From: JAIOQJ01 sp963718635
Lineage (GTDB): Bacteria; Planctomycetota; Planctomycetia; Gemmatales; Gemmataceae
Assembly (NCBI GenBank): GCA_963718635.1
Contig: OY970367.1
Span: 434,001 to 498,000, forward strand
Direction of reading: 5' to 3'
Length of the DNA: 64,000 bases
A program made the position numbers and the translations under genes. Of this stretch, positions 28,423 through 38,106 are shown piece by piece. A model generated the notes under the pieces. That model saw nothing but the letters and a program-made list of their open reading frames with translations. It had not been told where the DNA came from and did not search any database. Every line of letters starts with the position of its first letter. Within the stretch, counting starts at the first letter, position 1.

Positions 28423-29795
28423 ATGCGGAATCGTCTCTTAGGCGGCATGGCCTTTGTCAGCTTGGCGGCGGCCGTCATCGTTTCCCTGGCACAGGGGCAA
28501 CCATCGCCGCCACGCGAGTTGCCGCCTGCTCTTCGCGGCCAGGTCAACTCAACGCCGAAATCAGACACAATTCAACCGGTGCTTGGCAATGGCGCCGCCG
28601 AGACGACCATCAAAAGGAATGCCGTCCCTTTCGATCGTTTCCGCCAGTTCGAAACGCTGCCGGAATTGACAAAGCAGACAGTGCTCTCGGCCATGATGGG
28701 TATGGAGTGGCTTTACCGCTACAATCAACCCAACGGCGTTTTTCTATACGGCTACCTGCCCGCTCTTGGCCGACCGATGGAGGGTGATAACCAGCTTCAT
28801 CAGGCAATGGCTACGTTCGCGCTTGCCCGTGCAGCACGTTTTACAGGCGACGAACGCTACATTGCCCGTGCGCATCAAGCGGTTCTCACGCTGCTGACTT
28901 CCACGGTGAAAGATTCAGAAAATCCTGCCATTCGCAGGCCGATTCAGCCTTCCATCATCTGCAACCGTTTGGCGGCTGCTGGCTATCTGTTGATGACGAT
29001 CCACGAGCTGCCGGACCCAGCGAGCGACCTGCTGGGCAAAGCGGACGAGCTGGCCGTTTTTATCCGCTCAAAGCAACTCGAGAATGGTTCTTTCTCTTAC
29101 ACGGATACGCCCAGTGACGCATCTCCGGCCATCGAATCCGATGGCAACAGTCCCTATTGCGGGCCGGCTATGTTCGCCTTACGCTTAACCACCGGGCTAG
29201 GCCGACTACCGAAAAACTGCAAACTCTCCGCAACGGAGTCGGCTTTTATCGCAACTACTTTAAAGCTCATCCCGACCTGGAGCTCATCCCCTGGATGACC
29301 GCCGCCTGCACGGAAGGCTATCTGGCCACGAAAGACAAAGCCTTCGCCGAGTTCGCTCTGGAAATGAATGATTGGCTTTGCGGTTTGCAATATCCCGATC
29401 TGCCGGATTCGAAGCAACCGGTATGGCAGCCCGCCTGGCGCGGCGGCTTCAAGAGTATCGTCAAAGGAAACATCGAACTCAGCCCGCCGAACATTCAGAC
29501 GGCCGCCTGCGCTCAAAGCTTGGCTGATGCGTGCCGTCTCCTTCGCCAGATGCCGTCGCCTGACTTACAGCGTTATGAACGCTACCGCATGACCCTGGTC
29601 CGTTCGTTACAGTTTGTTGGATCGCTCCAATTCACGGAAGCGAACACGTTCCACATTACCGCCAAGTATCGCTCGATGCTCGTTGGCGGGTTCCATCCCA
29701 GCGAATTTGACGGCAATCTACGCGTCGATCGGACAGCGATCGCGGCTTCCGCTTATATCCAATTTCTGGCGAGCGGCGCCGATCGAACCCCATGA
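28423..29795 (+). pseudogene. Secreted helical-toroid-like planctomycete protein, one frame break
   Basis: About 457 residues when repaired. The signal peptide is GGMAFVSLAAAVIVSLAQG. The body has repeated helix pairs (QAMATFALARAARFTGDERY, RLAAAGYLLMTIHELPD, CTEGYLATKDKAFAEFALEM) like the alpha/alpha barrels of terpenoid-cyclase-like and epimerase proteins. The frame changes near 29180, between PYCGPAMFAL and LNHRARPTTEKL. No catalytic residues can be named. Function unknown; probably periplasmic. Confidence 0.65.
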
Positions 29796-29956
29796 CGTTT
29801 TGAAATTCGCCGGAATGGTTGAATTCAGATGCGGACGAATGATAGTCTCCTTTCCTATAATCATGCAAACGGACGGATAATTTTGACGCGCTGATTGAGA
29901 GCGATTTGGCTCCGAACGAGCCGCCCGAGGGGATCGCTACCGAGGCGGATTGAATC

Positions 29957-30979
29957 ATGACCACGGAACGAAGCCAGTCGCCTCGACCCAGATGCCGGCA
30001 GTTGATGGGTGTTCGTGTCATTGGCACTGGCAGTTACGTGCCCGATGCGGTTATCAGCAACGAACATCTCCACGCTCGACTCGGCTTCGATTCCGATTGG
30101 ATCGTGAAGAGGACGGGAATCCTCGAACGCCGACACGCCTTGCCTCATCAGGCGACAAGCGACCTCTGCATTGAAGCTTCACGCCGCTGTCTGGCTGCCG
30201 CCAACGTAAAGCCGCAGGATGTCGATCTCATCGTTCTGGGCACGTTTACACCCGATATGTCGTTTCCATCGACGGCCTGTCTCATTCAAGACAAGATGAA
30301 AATGAACTGCCCGGCCATCGAGGTCGAGGCGGCCTGTGCCGGCTTTATGTATGCCTTGATCACGGGCGCTGCCTATATCGTCTCCGGGGCGAGCGATTGC
30401 GCGTTGATCATCGGCGGGGACTGCAACTCGCGCGTGCTGAACCCGGACGACATCAAAACCTATCCGCTCTTCGGTGATGGCGCCGGCGCCTTTCTGCTCA
30501 CACGAGGCCGACCCGATCAAGGCATCCTTAGCTACAGCATGGGTTCGGATGGCGCCGGCGGCAGCTTGCTTTGCCGTCCCTCGGGCGGCAGTCGGATGCC
30601 TCCCAAAAAGGAGCACATCGACGAAGGCAAACATTTCATGTTCATGGATGGTCGAGCTGTTTTCCGTTGGGCGGTCGATATCCTTTGCGACACGATTCAA
30701 GATGTGCTGGCCGACGCCAATCAAACAGCCGACGACATCGATATTTTCTTCCCGCACCAGGCGAATATCCGGATCATCAATGCCTCGATCGACGTGCTGA
30801 AGATTCCTCGCAATAAGGTTTACAACAACCTCGAAAAGTACGGCAATACTTCGGCGGGCTCCATTCCGCTGGCCGTGGATGAAGCAATCGCCGACGGCCG
30901 TTTAAAGACGAATGACCTGACGATCCTGAGCGGTTTCGGCGCTGGCCTCGCCTGGGGCACAGCGCTGATGCGCTGGTGA
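29957..30979 (+). CDS. fabH: 3-oxoacyl-ACP synthase III (KAS III)
   Basis: 340 residues. Condenses acetyl- or another acyl-CoA with malonyl-ACP to start fatty acid synthesis. The triad is visible: Cys127 in EAACAGF, His267 in FPHQANIRI, Asn297 in YGNTSAGS. The first 16 residues before MGVRVIGTGSYVPD extend beyond the usual start, so the internal ATG at 30005 is an alternative; the ATG at 29957 has a GAGG-like site. Stands alone, far from other fab genes. Confidence 0.93.
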   Translation: MTTERSQSPRPRCRQLMGVRVIGTGSYVPDAVISNEHLHARLGFDSDWIVKRTGILERRHALPHQATSDLCIEASRRCLAAANVKPQDVDLIVLGTFTPDMSFPSTACLIQDKMKMNCPAIEVEAACAGFMYALITGAAYIVSGASDCALIIGGDCNSRVLNPDDIKTYPLFGDGAGAFLLTRGRPDQGILSYSMGSDGAGGSLLCRPSGGSRMPPKKEHIDEGKHFMFMDGRAVFRWAVDILCDTIQDVLADANQTADDIDIFFPHQANIRIINASIDVLKIPRNKVYNNLEKYGNTSAGSIPLAVDEAIADGRLKTNDLTILSGFGAGLAWGTALMRW

Positions 30980-30990
30980 TAAGGCAGATT

Positions 30991-32397
30991 TCAAAACCCG
31001 GGGCCGCCATCGAAAGCCGTGGCTTTGACCGGTATCCGGATCCGGCGACTCGTGTCCCCTTTAGCCTTGAGAATGATGAACGAGTTTTGCAGACTTCCCG
31101 ATAACTTGCCTGCGGGAATGGTAACGCGCAGAATCCATTGTCTCTGCCCGTCCTTTTCTCCTTCGGAGGTCAGCGTCGTTTGAAGATAGGCCGGCGCCGT
31201 TGCCGTCGAATCGAGTTCCATTTCGAAGTCGGCCCGATTGCTGACGAGAGTCACTTGGCTGGAACGTGACTCGGACGAGCGAAAGGAGCCAAAGTCGATG
31301 CGATCGCCCGAGCTGGCATCCCGAATCCGCACTTCGCCGCGAACAATGCCTTGTACCGGCATCTGGACCCCTTTACTGTCATCCACACGCACTTTTAAGG
31401 TAAAAAGAAGCGGGCCGAGATCGAGTTGCTGCGAGGATTTAGGCCCTTGGTCTTGTACCTCAACACGTTCACGCACCACTATTGAGACCCGATACGCGCA
31501 CTTCGGCTTAGTCCCCAACTGTTGCCCGAGCAACTCGAGCTCGGAAGAGTTCAACGGGATTGGTGCTGACCAGACGACGCAATCGCGGCTGGCGGTCAGG
31601 TCAGGCGATGAAATATCGAGTGACAAACTGGGCCTGGTGCGCGACCAGACGAAGAAGTCTCGCTCGACCACTGATTGAGGACCGATCTCTCCCAAGCGAA
31701 TCGATCGCCCGCCTGAAGATGGCGCAACAACGTCAAACGGCGGCGCTACAATAAAGTCGGTCTCCAGCGAAATCTCTTTTTTCGGTATGCCCGCTGCATG
31801 AGCCTGGAAGTTGGCTGAGATCTTTGTGCTTCCCTCCGGCGGCTTGGCTTTCCACTCGACACGGATGATGCCCATCCCCGGTTCGCTAGCGGAAGCTGCG
31901 GCTACCGTTCCCTCCTCGAGCAACTTGCCGTCCCTTGAGAGCTGTTTCCACTCGATGCGTGAAGCAAGTTCGGCATTAGCGATTGCCGCCAGCAACAGCA
32001 TTCCATGACCGCCGGGCCAGGAGCATAGACTCGAAGTGCGTATGTAGTTGTCCCATGTAGACGGCGCGATTTGACCCAGTTGGGACCCGGCACATTTGCA
32101 ACTAGCTGTCGCAAAAGCGATCTGAACCGGCTTGTCGTTCGGGTTGCGGAACCAGAAATCGAAGTGGCCATCTTCACCCGGTTCGAATTGGTTGCGCCAG
32201 TATTTCAGCGAAACAACATCGGGGTCATTACGGCCCACGATCGTATTGAATTGCAACAGGCCATGCGTCTGTCCGGCCTTCTTCTCGGACACGTTGCCAT
32301 CGGGACCCTTCGCCGAATAATTTACGATCCAGGTAACACCGAACACTAAGCCGGCAAGCGCCGCGAGCGGAAGAACGATCTGAGTAAAGGTTTTCAT
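30991..32397 (-). CDS. Membrane-anchored planctomycete hypothetical protein (DUF1573-like repeats)
   Basis: About 468 residues. One N-terminal transmembrane helix (FTQIVLPLAALAGLVFGVTW), then periplasmic beta-sandwich-like repeats: FRNPNDKPVQIAFATASCKC resembles the CKC motif of DUF1573 modules, and later segments (FGSFRSSESRSSQVTLVSN, ILRVTIPAGKLSGSLQNSFI) repeat the pattern. Start 32397 has GAGGTG upstream. Lies just downstream of the M16 peptidase gene on the same strand (65 bases) and may be in its operon. Confidence 0.65.
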   Translation of the reverse strand: MKTFTQIVLPLAALAGLVFGVTWIVNYSAKGPDGNVSEKKAGQTHGLLQFNTIVGRNDPDVVSLKYWRNQFEPGEDGHFDFWFRNPNDKPVQIAFATASCKCAGSQLGQIAPSTWDNYIRTSSLCSWPGGHGMLLLAAIANAELASRIEWKQLSRDGKLLEEGTVAAASASEPGMGIIRVEWKAKPPEGSTKISANFQAHAAGIPKKEISLETDFIVAPPFDVVAPSSGGRSIRLGEIGPQSVVERDFFVWSRTRPSLSLDISSPDLTASRDCVVWSAPIPLNSSELELLGQQLGTKPKCAYRVSIVVRERVEVQDQGPKSSQQLDLGPLLFTLKVRVDDSKGVQMPVQGIVRGEVRIRDASSGDRIDFGSFRSSESRSSQVTLVSNRADFEMELDSTATAPAYLQTTLTSEGEKDGQRQWILRVTIPAGKLSGSLQNSFIILKAKGDTSRRIRIPVKATAFDGGPGF

Positions 32398-32461
32398 AAT
32401 AAACGCACCTCGATGATGCGAACTGTCATGGTCGCTCATGCTTGCGGCGCTGCCCCGCCGA

Positions 32462-35260
32462 TTATTTTTTCTTCTTCAAAGGCTGGCCATCAGTATCCAC
32501 GGCGCCGACCGCGACCAATATTAGGTGATCGGGATCGAGATATTTCTTGGCCACGGCATGGACATCCTCGGGCGTCACGGCTTCTACCGCTTTGCGATAA
32601 TCGTCCAGGTAGCTCAACCCGAGCCCGTTTCGATCGACGGACAACAACAAAGTCGCAACCTGTTCGCGAGTGATCGTGCGAAAGGCCTGGCTGCCCGTGA
32701 GGTATTTTTTGGCGTCGTCCACTTCTTGCACGGTCGGCGGTTCGTCGCGGAGTTTGCGAATTTCCTTCAGGAAGCCATCGCGAACCCACGTGAATTTATC
32801 GGGGAAGGTGCCGATATAGCCGGCGAATGTTCCGACTTCTTCAGCCGCCGATGCAGCTATCTGAGCATTTACGGTGTACGCCAACCCTTGCCGGTCGCGG
32901 AGATTGGCGGACAAACGGTCAGTGAAGCCCGGTCCGGTGCCAAGCACATTATCCATCACCAACAACTTGTAATAATCGGGGTTATCGCGCTTGATGCCTG
33001 GATGACCCAGGTGAACGTGCAGTTGAGCCGCCTCAGGATCGGAAATGATTCTCTGTACGAGCTTAGTCGGCTTGGCGATTTCATATTTCGGCAGCGGGGC
33101 TAAGGCGACCGGCTTCCAGTTCTCGGTTCGCTTTTTGATCAATTCCACCAGCTTAGCGGAATCGAAGTCGCCGACGATTGCCATCGTCGTATTGTTCGGC
33201 GTAAAGAGCATGGCATGATAGTCGATGCAGTCCTGGCGCGTCAGCTTCTTGACGACCTCAGCAGTTCCCATCGAAGGACGGCCATAAGGATGTTTGCCGT
33301 AAACGAGCGCATCGAATTCCCGTGATGCTCGCTCGTTCGGCTTCTTGTCTTCTTCGGCTATCTGCGAAAGTAGTTCGTCCCGCTTGGCATCGAGAATATC
33401 TTGCGGAAAGGTGGGGTGCATCAAACAATCGAGCAAGACATCTAGCCCAAGTTCGGTATCGGGTGAAAGAACTTTGACGCTGCCGCCGGACGAGGAGACG
33501 CTCAATGATCCACCGACGTCTTCGATCAGTCGTGCGATCTCGTCGCCCTTGCGCGTCGTCGTTCCCTCTTCGAGCAGATAGCTGACCAGTGAAGAAACGC
33601 CGACTTTGTCGGCTGGCTCGCGCATCCGGCTTTGATAAACGTTTGCCTTCGCCACCACGACAGGCAAGCGATGATTCTCGAGCAGCCAGAGCTTCAAGCC
33701 GTTGGGCAGCGTCACCAGCTTGGCATCCTGCAACGCCAGCGTCTGGCCGGCGCCGGAGGCCTCGTTGACGCGTGATCGGCCTAGCCTTCGCAAAGGTAGA
33801 CTTGAGCTGGCGTCCGACTTCTCCTTCGCGCTCTTTTCCGGGATCGACCAAATGACGACGCCCTTTGCATTGGCCAGATATTTCGTTGCAACCCGTTTAA
33901 CGTCGTCGTTGGTCACGGCAGCCAATTTGGGCAGGTAACTCTTGAGATAGTCGAGATCATTCGTCGTCACGCCTTGCGAAATCGAATCGGCAATGCTGTG
34001 GACGCTTTCGTTGCCAAAAATATAGCCGGAAATCATGCCTCGTTTGATTCTCTTCAGCTCGGCATCGGTAATTCCCTCTTTAGCAAGCTTGGCTAATTCA
34101 GCCGTCGTCATTTCTTCAACTTTGGCCAGATCGTCCTTCAACAGTTCCACTTCAATTTCAAAGCCGCCATCGTAGCGGCCTGTTTTGTTCGACGAGCCAA
34201 CTGACGATGCCACTTTCTCTTCGTCAATGAACTTGCGATAAAGCCGGCTGGTACGGCCGCTGGCCAGTGCCGACTGTACCACATCGAGGGCATACGAATC
34301 AGCGGCGCCCGACTTCACTCCGTTGAAGCCCATCAACAGGCGCGGCGACTCAAATTTCGAAACCATGCGATGATGAACCGTCTTCTCGCGGACCGGAGGC
34401 GCCACCTCAGGTTTACGTTCAGGGAGGTCGGCCTTCGGGATTTTGCCGAAGAGCTTTTCGATACGATCCAGCGTTTCTTTTTCGTCAAAGCCGCCGACGA
34501 TGATCAAGGATGCATTGTTCGGGTGATACCATCGGTCGAAGTGCCTTTTGATGATTTCGGCCGTGGTGCCTTCCACGTGCTTGCGCTCGCCGATAACCGG
34601 ATGCCCGTAAGGAGATTTGGACCCGAACAAAAGCGGCAGCATGGCCTTCGACTCAAGATCCCAGGGGCGATCTTCATTGCCGTTCAACTCGGAAATGACT
34701 GCCCCCTTCTCCTGCTGAAATTCGTGCTTGGCATCGATGCGCGTATTCCGCATGCGATCAGCTTCAATATCGAGGGCAGCGGTCCAGCGGTCTGCCGCGA
34801 AATCAAAGTGGTAGACCGTCATGTCTTCATTGGTGTAGGCGTTGTTATGGCCGCCGCTGCGCTGGGTTAGTCGATCAATGTCGCCCGGGAAGAGTTTGTC
34901 CGTTCCTTTGAAGAGAAGATGTTCGAGGTAGTGCGACAAGCCCGTTTGATCGAGCTCTTCGTCGCCGGCGCCGACTTTGTAAGCGACCATCGTTGTGACG
35001 ACAGGCGAGCCGGGAATCGGCTTCATATAGACCTTCAAACGAATGGCACTTCCCTGCGCAAGATATTGCATAGCAACATGTTGCGGTTTTGACAAGTGGC
35101 GGCGTACATCTGTTTTCTGATTGGGCGACTTGTTGTTGGAGACAGATGCTGCCTGCAGTGGTGGGCGCGCACCGGTGGCGCGTTGCCCCAGTCGAGCGTG
35201 AAAATATTGAGTGTTGGAATCGACTCTAATTTTCTCCTTTGACTTATTTTCGGCATTCAC
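32462..35260 (-). CDS. Chimeric open frame: IS end fused to M16 peptidase body
   Basis: 932 residues as read. The first 73 or so residues (35260 to 35041) come from the left end of the IS and resemble nothing. From LKVYMKPIPGSP onward it is M16. The frame happens to be open, so the IS could supply translation starts, but the signal peptide is lost and the product would stay in the cytoplasm. Confidence 0.75.
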   Translation of the reverse strand: MNAENKSKEKIRVDSNTQYFHARLGQRATGARPPLQAASVSNNKSPNQKTDVRRHLSKPQHVAMQYLAQGSAIRLKVYMKPIPGSPVVTTMVAYKVGAGDEELDQTGLSHYLEHLLFKGTDKLFPGDIDRLTQRSGGHNNAYTNEDMTVYHFDFAADRWTAALDIEADRMRNTRIDAKHEFQQEKGAVISELNGNEDRPWDLESKAMLPLLFGSKSPYGHPVIGERKHVEGTTAEIIKRHFDRWYHPNNASLIIVGGFDEKETLDRIEKLFGKIPKADLPERKPEVAPPVREKTVHHRMVSKFESPRLLMGFNGVKSGAADSYALDVVQSALASGRTSRLYRKFIDEEKVASSVGSSNKTGRYDGGFEIEVELLKDDLAKVEEMTTAELAKLAKEGITDAELKRIKRGMISGYIFGNESVHSIADSISQGVTTNDLDYLKSYLPKLAAVTNDDVKRVATKYLANAKGVVIWSIPEKSAKEKSDASSSLPLRRLGRSRVNEASGAGQTLALQDAKLVTLPNGLKLWLLENHRLPVVVAKANVYQSRMREPADKVGVSSLVSYLLEEGTTTRKGDEIARLIEDVGGSLSVSSSGGSVKVLSPDTELGLDVLLDCLMHPTFPQDILDAKRDELLSQIAEEDKKPNERASREFDALVYGKHPYGRPSMGTAEVVKKLTRQDCIDYHAMLFTPNNTTMAIVGDFDSAKLVELIKKRTENWKPVALAPLPKYEIAKPTKLVQRIISDPEAAQLHVHLGHPGIKRDNPDYYKLLVMDNVLGTGPGFTDRLSANLRDRQGLAYTVNAQIAASAAEEVGTFAGYIGTFPDKFTWVRDGFLKEIRKLRDEPPTVQEVDDAKKYLTGSQAFRTITREQVATLLLSVDRNGLGLSYLDDYRKAVEAVTPEDVHAVAKKYLDPDHLILVAVGAVDTDGQPLKKKK
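35030..35040. repeat. IS target duplication, left copy
   Basis: GACCTTCAAAC, identical to 36886-36896. The exact length is 9-11 bases because the IS ends share bases with it. Confidence 0.88.
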
Positions 35261-36885
35261 GGGTGTGTTAGTGCTGGCCGTTCATGGCGGCTTCGCGCGC
35301 TTGATGCGGGGCTTGCCCAGCTTCTGATAGCGATCGCGGCGACGTTTGATTCGGCGTGGTTCGACCCGGCCCGGCCGACTGCCGACGCGATGGGTGGCGA
35401 TGGCGTCGAGCAAGACTCGATAGACAAATTTCATTTGGTCGTCGGCGCCGGCGATCAACAACCAACGAAACGTTTCAAGGGTTTGCAATGCGCCGGCAAA
35501 GCTGATTTGCCTTGGGGTCAAACTCTTTTGCCAAGCCGCTTGAGCAGCGGTCTTGCGCACCAGATTGTAGCCGAGCAAGTGCGCCCATATCGCCTTGCGC
35601 GACATCGCGGGCGTCTTGCAATGAATCATCTCCATGCCGAGCGTTGTTTTGATCGAACGGATATCGAGTTCCGCCTGCCACCGTTGGTGATAGAGATCCG
35701 CGATGTCGGAGGGCGAGTATGTATCGTGGTCCAACAACGTGGTCGCCACAATGATTTCCTTGCTGCGATAGCCCGGTTCATCGACCGCGAAACGCGTTTC
35801 GCGGATGCGCATGGTTTCGGGGATGGCGGCGTAGGTCGCCTCGTCCATCCAGGTTGGTCGCTGCGGCCGATGCCAGACGACGATGTGATCGTTGCGGCCC
35901 AGCCGTTCGCCGCCGCGGAAATCGTACCGACGCTTTTGATGCAGGCGAAACGTGGCATCCACGCCGCGTTGTTGCAGCAACGCGATCATGAAATACGAGC
36001 AATAGTAGCGATCGGCCACGACGATGTCGCCCTGTCGCAGCCGCTCGATCAATTGCCGAAACAGCGCGGTCTCGCCTGTCTTTTTGCCTGCGTACGGGCC
36101 CATGGCCGCGTCGATGATCACGGCCGTCGCCACGGCCAGCAACACGACCACGCGTATCATCGGAAAGCCGAGTCCGGGCTTTTGCGTTTTGGGTTGCGGG
36201 TACTCGTGTTGATTGGCTTCGGTGTCGTCGAGGATGGTCTCGAAGCCATCGACGAGCAGCGTTCGCCGGTTGCGCCAGCGCCATGAATCCGGCGCTTCGT
36301 CTTCCACGCCATTGCCGACTTCACCCGTCAAACGACGAAGAAAAGCTTCCGGCAGTTTCGCGCGTGCCTTGCAGTACGCGCCGGTCGCTGGCGAGCAAGG
36401 TTCGCGGCCAAGAGCGACCATCAGCACCATGACGTGCGCGACGGCCGTGACACAAGTGGTGCTAACCGAAAGATATTGGCCGACGAAAGCCCAAGTCGTC
36501 ATCGCCGGGGTATAGACGCAGCCTTCGTCGGCGCCGAAATAAAGATTCTCGGCCCGAGCCGCCTGCTCGATTTGTAGTTCGGTCAAAGCCTTGGCGAAGG
36601 GGAGCCCTTCATCTTGAACGTGGCAGCGCAGAAATGTTTTGTACCGCGACCCGAGGCCGTGCGGGCTATAGAATGCCATAAAGGGACCTTCCCTGTCCGT
36701 CGCAGAATTGCGAACGCCATGAGGACAAGGAAGGTCCGGAAACATCGACAGGATAAGGAAGGTCCGCCGCTGTTTCAAGCCCAGCCGGAAAATTCGCGGC
36801 CTAACAATCTCAGGCCGCGTCAAATACGCTCAGGACGAGCGGGGTGTGGAAGGTGCGTACTCTAAATGTGTTGGAAGTGCCATTC
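35041..36885 (-). mobile_element. IS4-family insertion sequence, 1845 bp
   Basis: Left end GAATGGCACTTCC (35041-35053) and right end GGAAGTGCCATTC (36873-36885) are perfect 13-bp terminal inverted repeats, flanked by identical 11-bp direct repeats. One full-length transposase gene lies inside. Identical duplications and an intact transposase suggest a recent insertion. Target: the signal-peptide-proximal part of the M16 peptidase gene. Confidence 0.92.
35282..36679 (-). CDS. IS4-family DDE transposase
   Basis: About 465 residues from ATG 36679 (GAAGG 7 bases upstream); the frame is open to 36823 without a better start. The DDE core is visible: the first Asp in LLVDGFET, the second in VVADRYYCSYF, and the Glu in the IS4 signature YHQRWQAELDIRSIKTTLG (Y, R, E, K in YREK order). 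The basic C-terminus (RRIKRRRDRYQK) probably binds DNA. No frame break is seen, in contrast with many neighbours. Confidence 0.92.
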   Translation of the reverse strand: MAFYSPHGLGSRYKTFLRCHVQDEGLPFAKALTELQIEQAARAENLYFGADEGCVYTPAMTTWAFVGQYLSVSTTCVTAVAHVMVLMVALGREPCSPATGAYCKARAKLPEAFLRRLTGEVGNGVEDEAPDSWRWRNRRTLLVDGFETILDDTEANQHEYPQPKTQKPGLGFPMIRVVVLLAVATAVIIDAAMGPYAGKKTGETALFRQLIERLRQGDIVVADRYYCSYFMIALLQQRGVDATFRLHQKRRYDFRGGERLGRNDHIVVWHRPQRPTWMDEATYAAIPETMRIRETRFAVDEPGYRSKEIIVATTLLDHDTYSPSDIADLYHQRWQAELDIRSIKTTLGMEMIHCKTPAMSRKAIWAHLLGYNLVRKTAAQAAWQKSLTPRQISFAGALQTLETFRWLLIAGADDQMKFVYRVLLDAIATHRVGSRPGRVEPRRIKRRRDRYQKLGKPRIKRAKPP

Positions 36886-36896
36886 GACCTTCAAAC
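36886..36896. repeat. IS target duplication, right copy
   Basis: GACCTTCAAAC, matching 35030-35040. Immediately beyond it the M16 reading frame continues upstream. Confidence 0.88.
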
Positions 36897-37129
36897 CATT
36901 TGATAGCGTCGTCGACTTCACATCGTCAAAAAGCGAAGCAGCGGTTTTAAAAAGGGCATCGTGTTTTTCCGCCGTGCGCAGATAATGAAAAGCAACAAAG
37001 CAATGCGACCAGTGACAACCGTCTCATGCGCGACTCCTACGCGAAGAACAAACCAACTTCATCTTCATAGTTTAGCAAAGTGAGGTTACGCTCGGCTCGA
37101 TTGCGACAACATTCTCGTTCGAGGTTTTT

Positions 37130-37879
37130 ATGCGCTCTGTTCTGCGTGTGATATTTGCGTTGCTCGCCATCGCCACCTTTTCATTCTGTATATACGCACT
37201 GAAGTGGATTTGGTTGGTGAAGAAACCGGCGATCGATCAGGCGACGTATGCCTTCGATGAAGCAACCCATTGGTTGAGTCTGGCAGATAAAGGAATGCAG
37301 GACGTGCGCGGGAATTTGATGGTTTCGCAGACAATGGTGACAAAAACCGCACCGGCAGCGCCGAGCGAATCCGGCAAGCAGCCCGGCTATCTCGATTCAA
37401 TGGTTGCACGCGCGGTGATTCGGCAAGTGACGCCGCAGATGAACGACATGCAGCGCACGGTCGATAAGGTCACCGAAGTCTCGATTGTCGTTAATAGTAT
37501 CCTCGACTCCCTCCACGAAGTGCCGGCAGGTTCTCGCGATAAACTGGATATGCAGCAAGTGGCGGAACTGCAAACCCAATTGAATGGAGTAACGCAAGCA
37601 AGCCGGCGTCTAAACGACCTACTCGATTCGCCTGGCGATGGCGACAGTGCGGCCGCCCAAACGGCTCGAGTAACCGACGGTATTCGCTCCGTGGTGGACC
37701 TGACGGGGGAGTATCAGCTTCGCTTGCAGGCGCTCGAGGCTCGGGTGCAACAGATCCGTTCGACGACGCTCTACTGGATGAACCTTGCGCCGATGTTGGC
37801 GACGATCTTCCTCGGCTGGGTTATGATTTCGCAGGTGATTGTGCTGATTGTTGCAGTACGACGACGGACCCGAACGTAG
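37130..37879 (+). CDS. Hypothetical membrane protein, two membrane helices
   Basis: 249 residues. An N-terminal transmembrane helix (VIFALLAIATFSFCIYAL) and a C-terminal one (LATIFLGWVMISQVIVLIVAV) enclose a helical, coiled-coil-like periplasmic or cytoplasmic part (MQRTVDKVTEVSIVVNSIL). No family recognised. It is divergent from the interrupted M16 gene, starting 102 bases from its original ATG, so they may share a control region. Confidence 0.65.
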   Translation: MRSVLRVIFALLAIATFSFCIYALKWIWLVKKPAIDQATYAFDEATHWLSLADKGMQDVRGNLMVSQTMVTKTAPAAPSESGKQPGYLDSMVARAVIRQVTPQMNDMQRTVDKVTEVSIVVNSILDSLHEVPAGSRDKLDMQQVAELQTQLNGVTQASRRLNDLLDSPGDGDSAAAQTARVTDGIRSVVDLTGEYQLRLQALEARVQQIRSTTLYWMNLAPMLATIFLGWVMISQVIVLIVAVRRRTRT

Positions 37880-37933
37880 TAGAATGACGTCGCCACGCAT
37901 CGTTTTTTGACGGGCGCCACCTTTGCACAGGTG

Positions 37934-37999
37934 GGCGAGCCGAACAGCGTAAGCTGCCTGTGATGATGGAACCCGGCAGCTTACGCAGCTCGGCTCGCC
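37934..37999. repeat. 25-base-arm hairpin
   Basis: Arms GGCGAGCCGA...AGCTGCC (37934-37958) and their complement (37975-37999) pair at 23 of 25 positions around a 16-base loop. It follows the membrane protein gene by 54 bases. No T-run. Confidence 0.75.
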
Positions 38000-38106
38000 A
38001 AATTCAGCAAAGCGCTTGCTCGGTTTGCAATGTTTGCAAGTCCCAGATACTATGAGCGGAAGCTTACTCCCACCTGCGTTCGCCTCTTTTTTCGCTGTTG
38101 TCTTTT

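Larger units (their letters stand above)
32462..37027 (-). pseudogene. M16 zinc peptidase gene interrupted by an IS element
   Basis: The original gene runs from ATG 37027 to the stop at 32462, with an IS element at 35041-36885 inside codon 60 or so. Removing the IS and one copy of the 11-bp target duplication joins TTLSNG to LKVYMKPIPG, exactly the opening strand of M16 peptidases. The 5' piece encodes a signal peptide (MRRLSLVALLCCFSLSAHA once one extra base near 36972 is ignored). The 3' piece keeps the HYLEH zinc motif (34919-34933), the downstream Glu in QQEKGAVISE, and the second, non-catalytic M16 half. A pitrilysin-type two-domain exported protease is the expected product. Confidence 0.9.

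Noticed and set aside
35390..36286. 298-codon frame opposite the transposase
   Set aside because: Antisense shadow; the DDE motifs are on the other strand.
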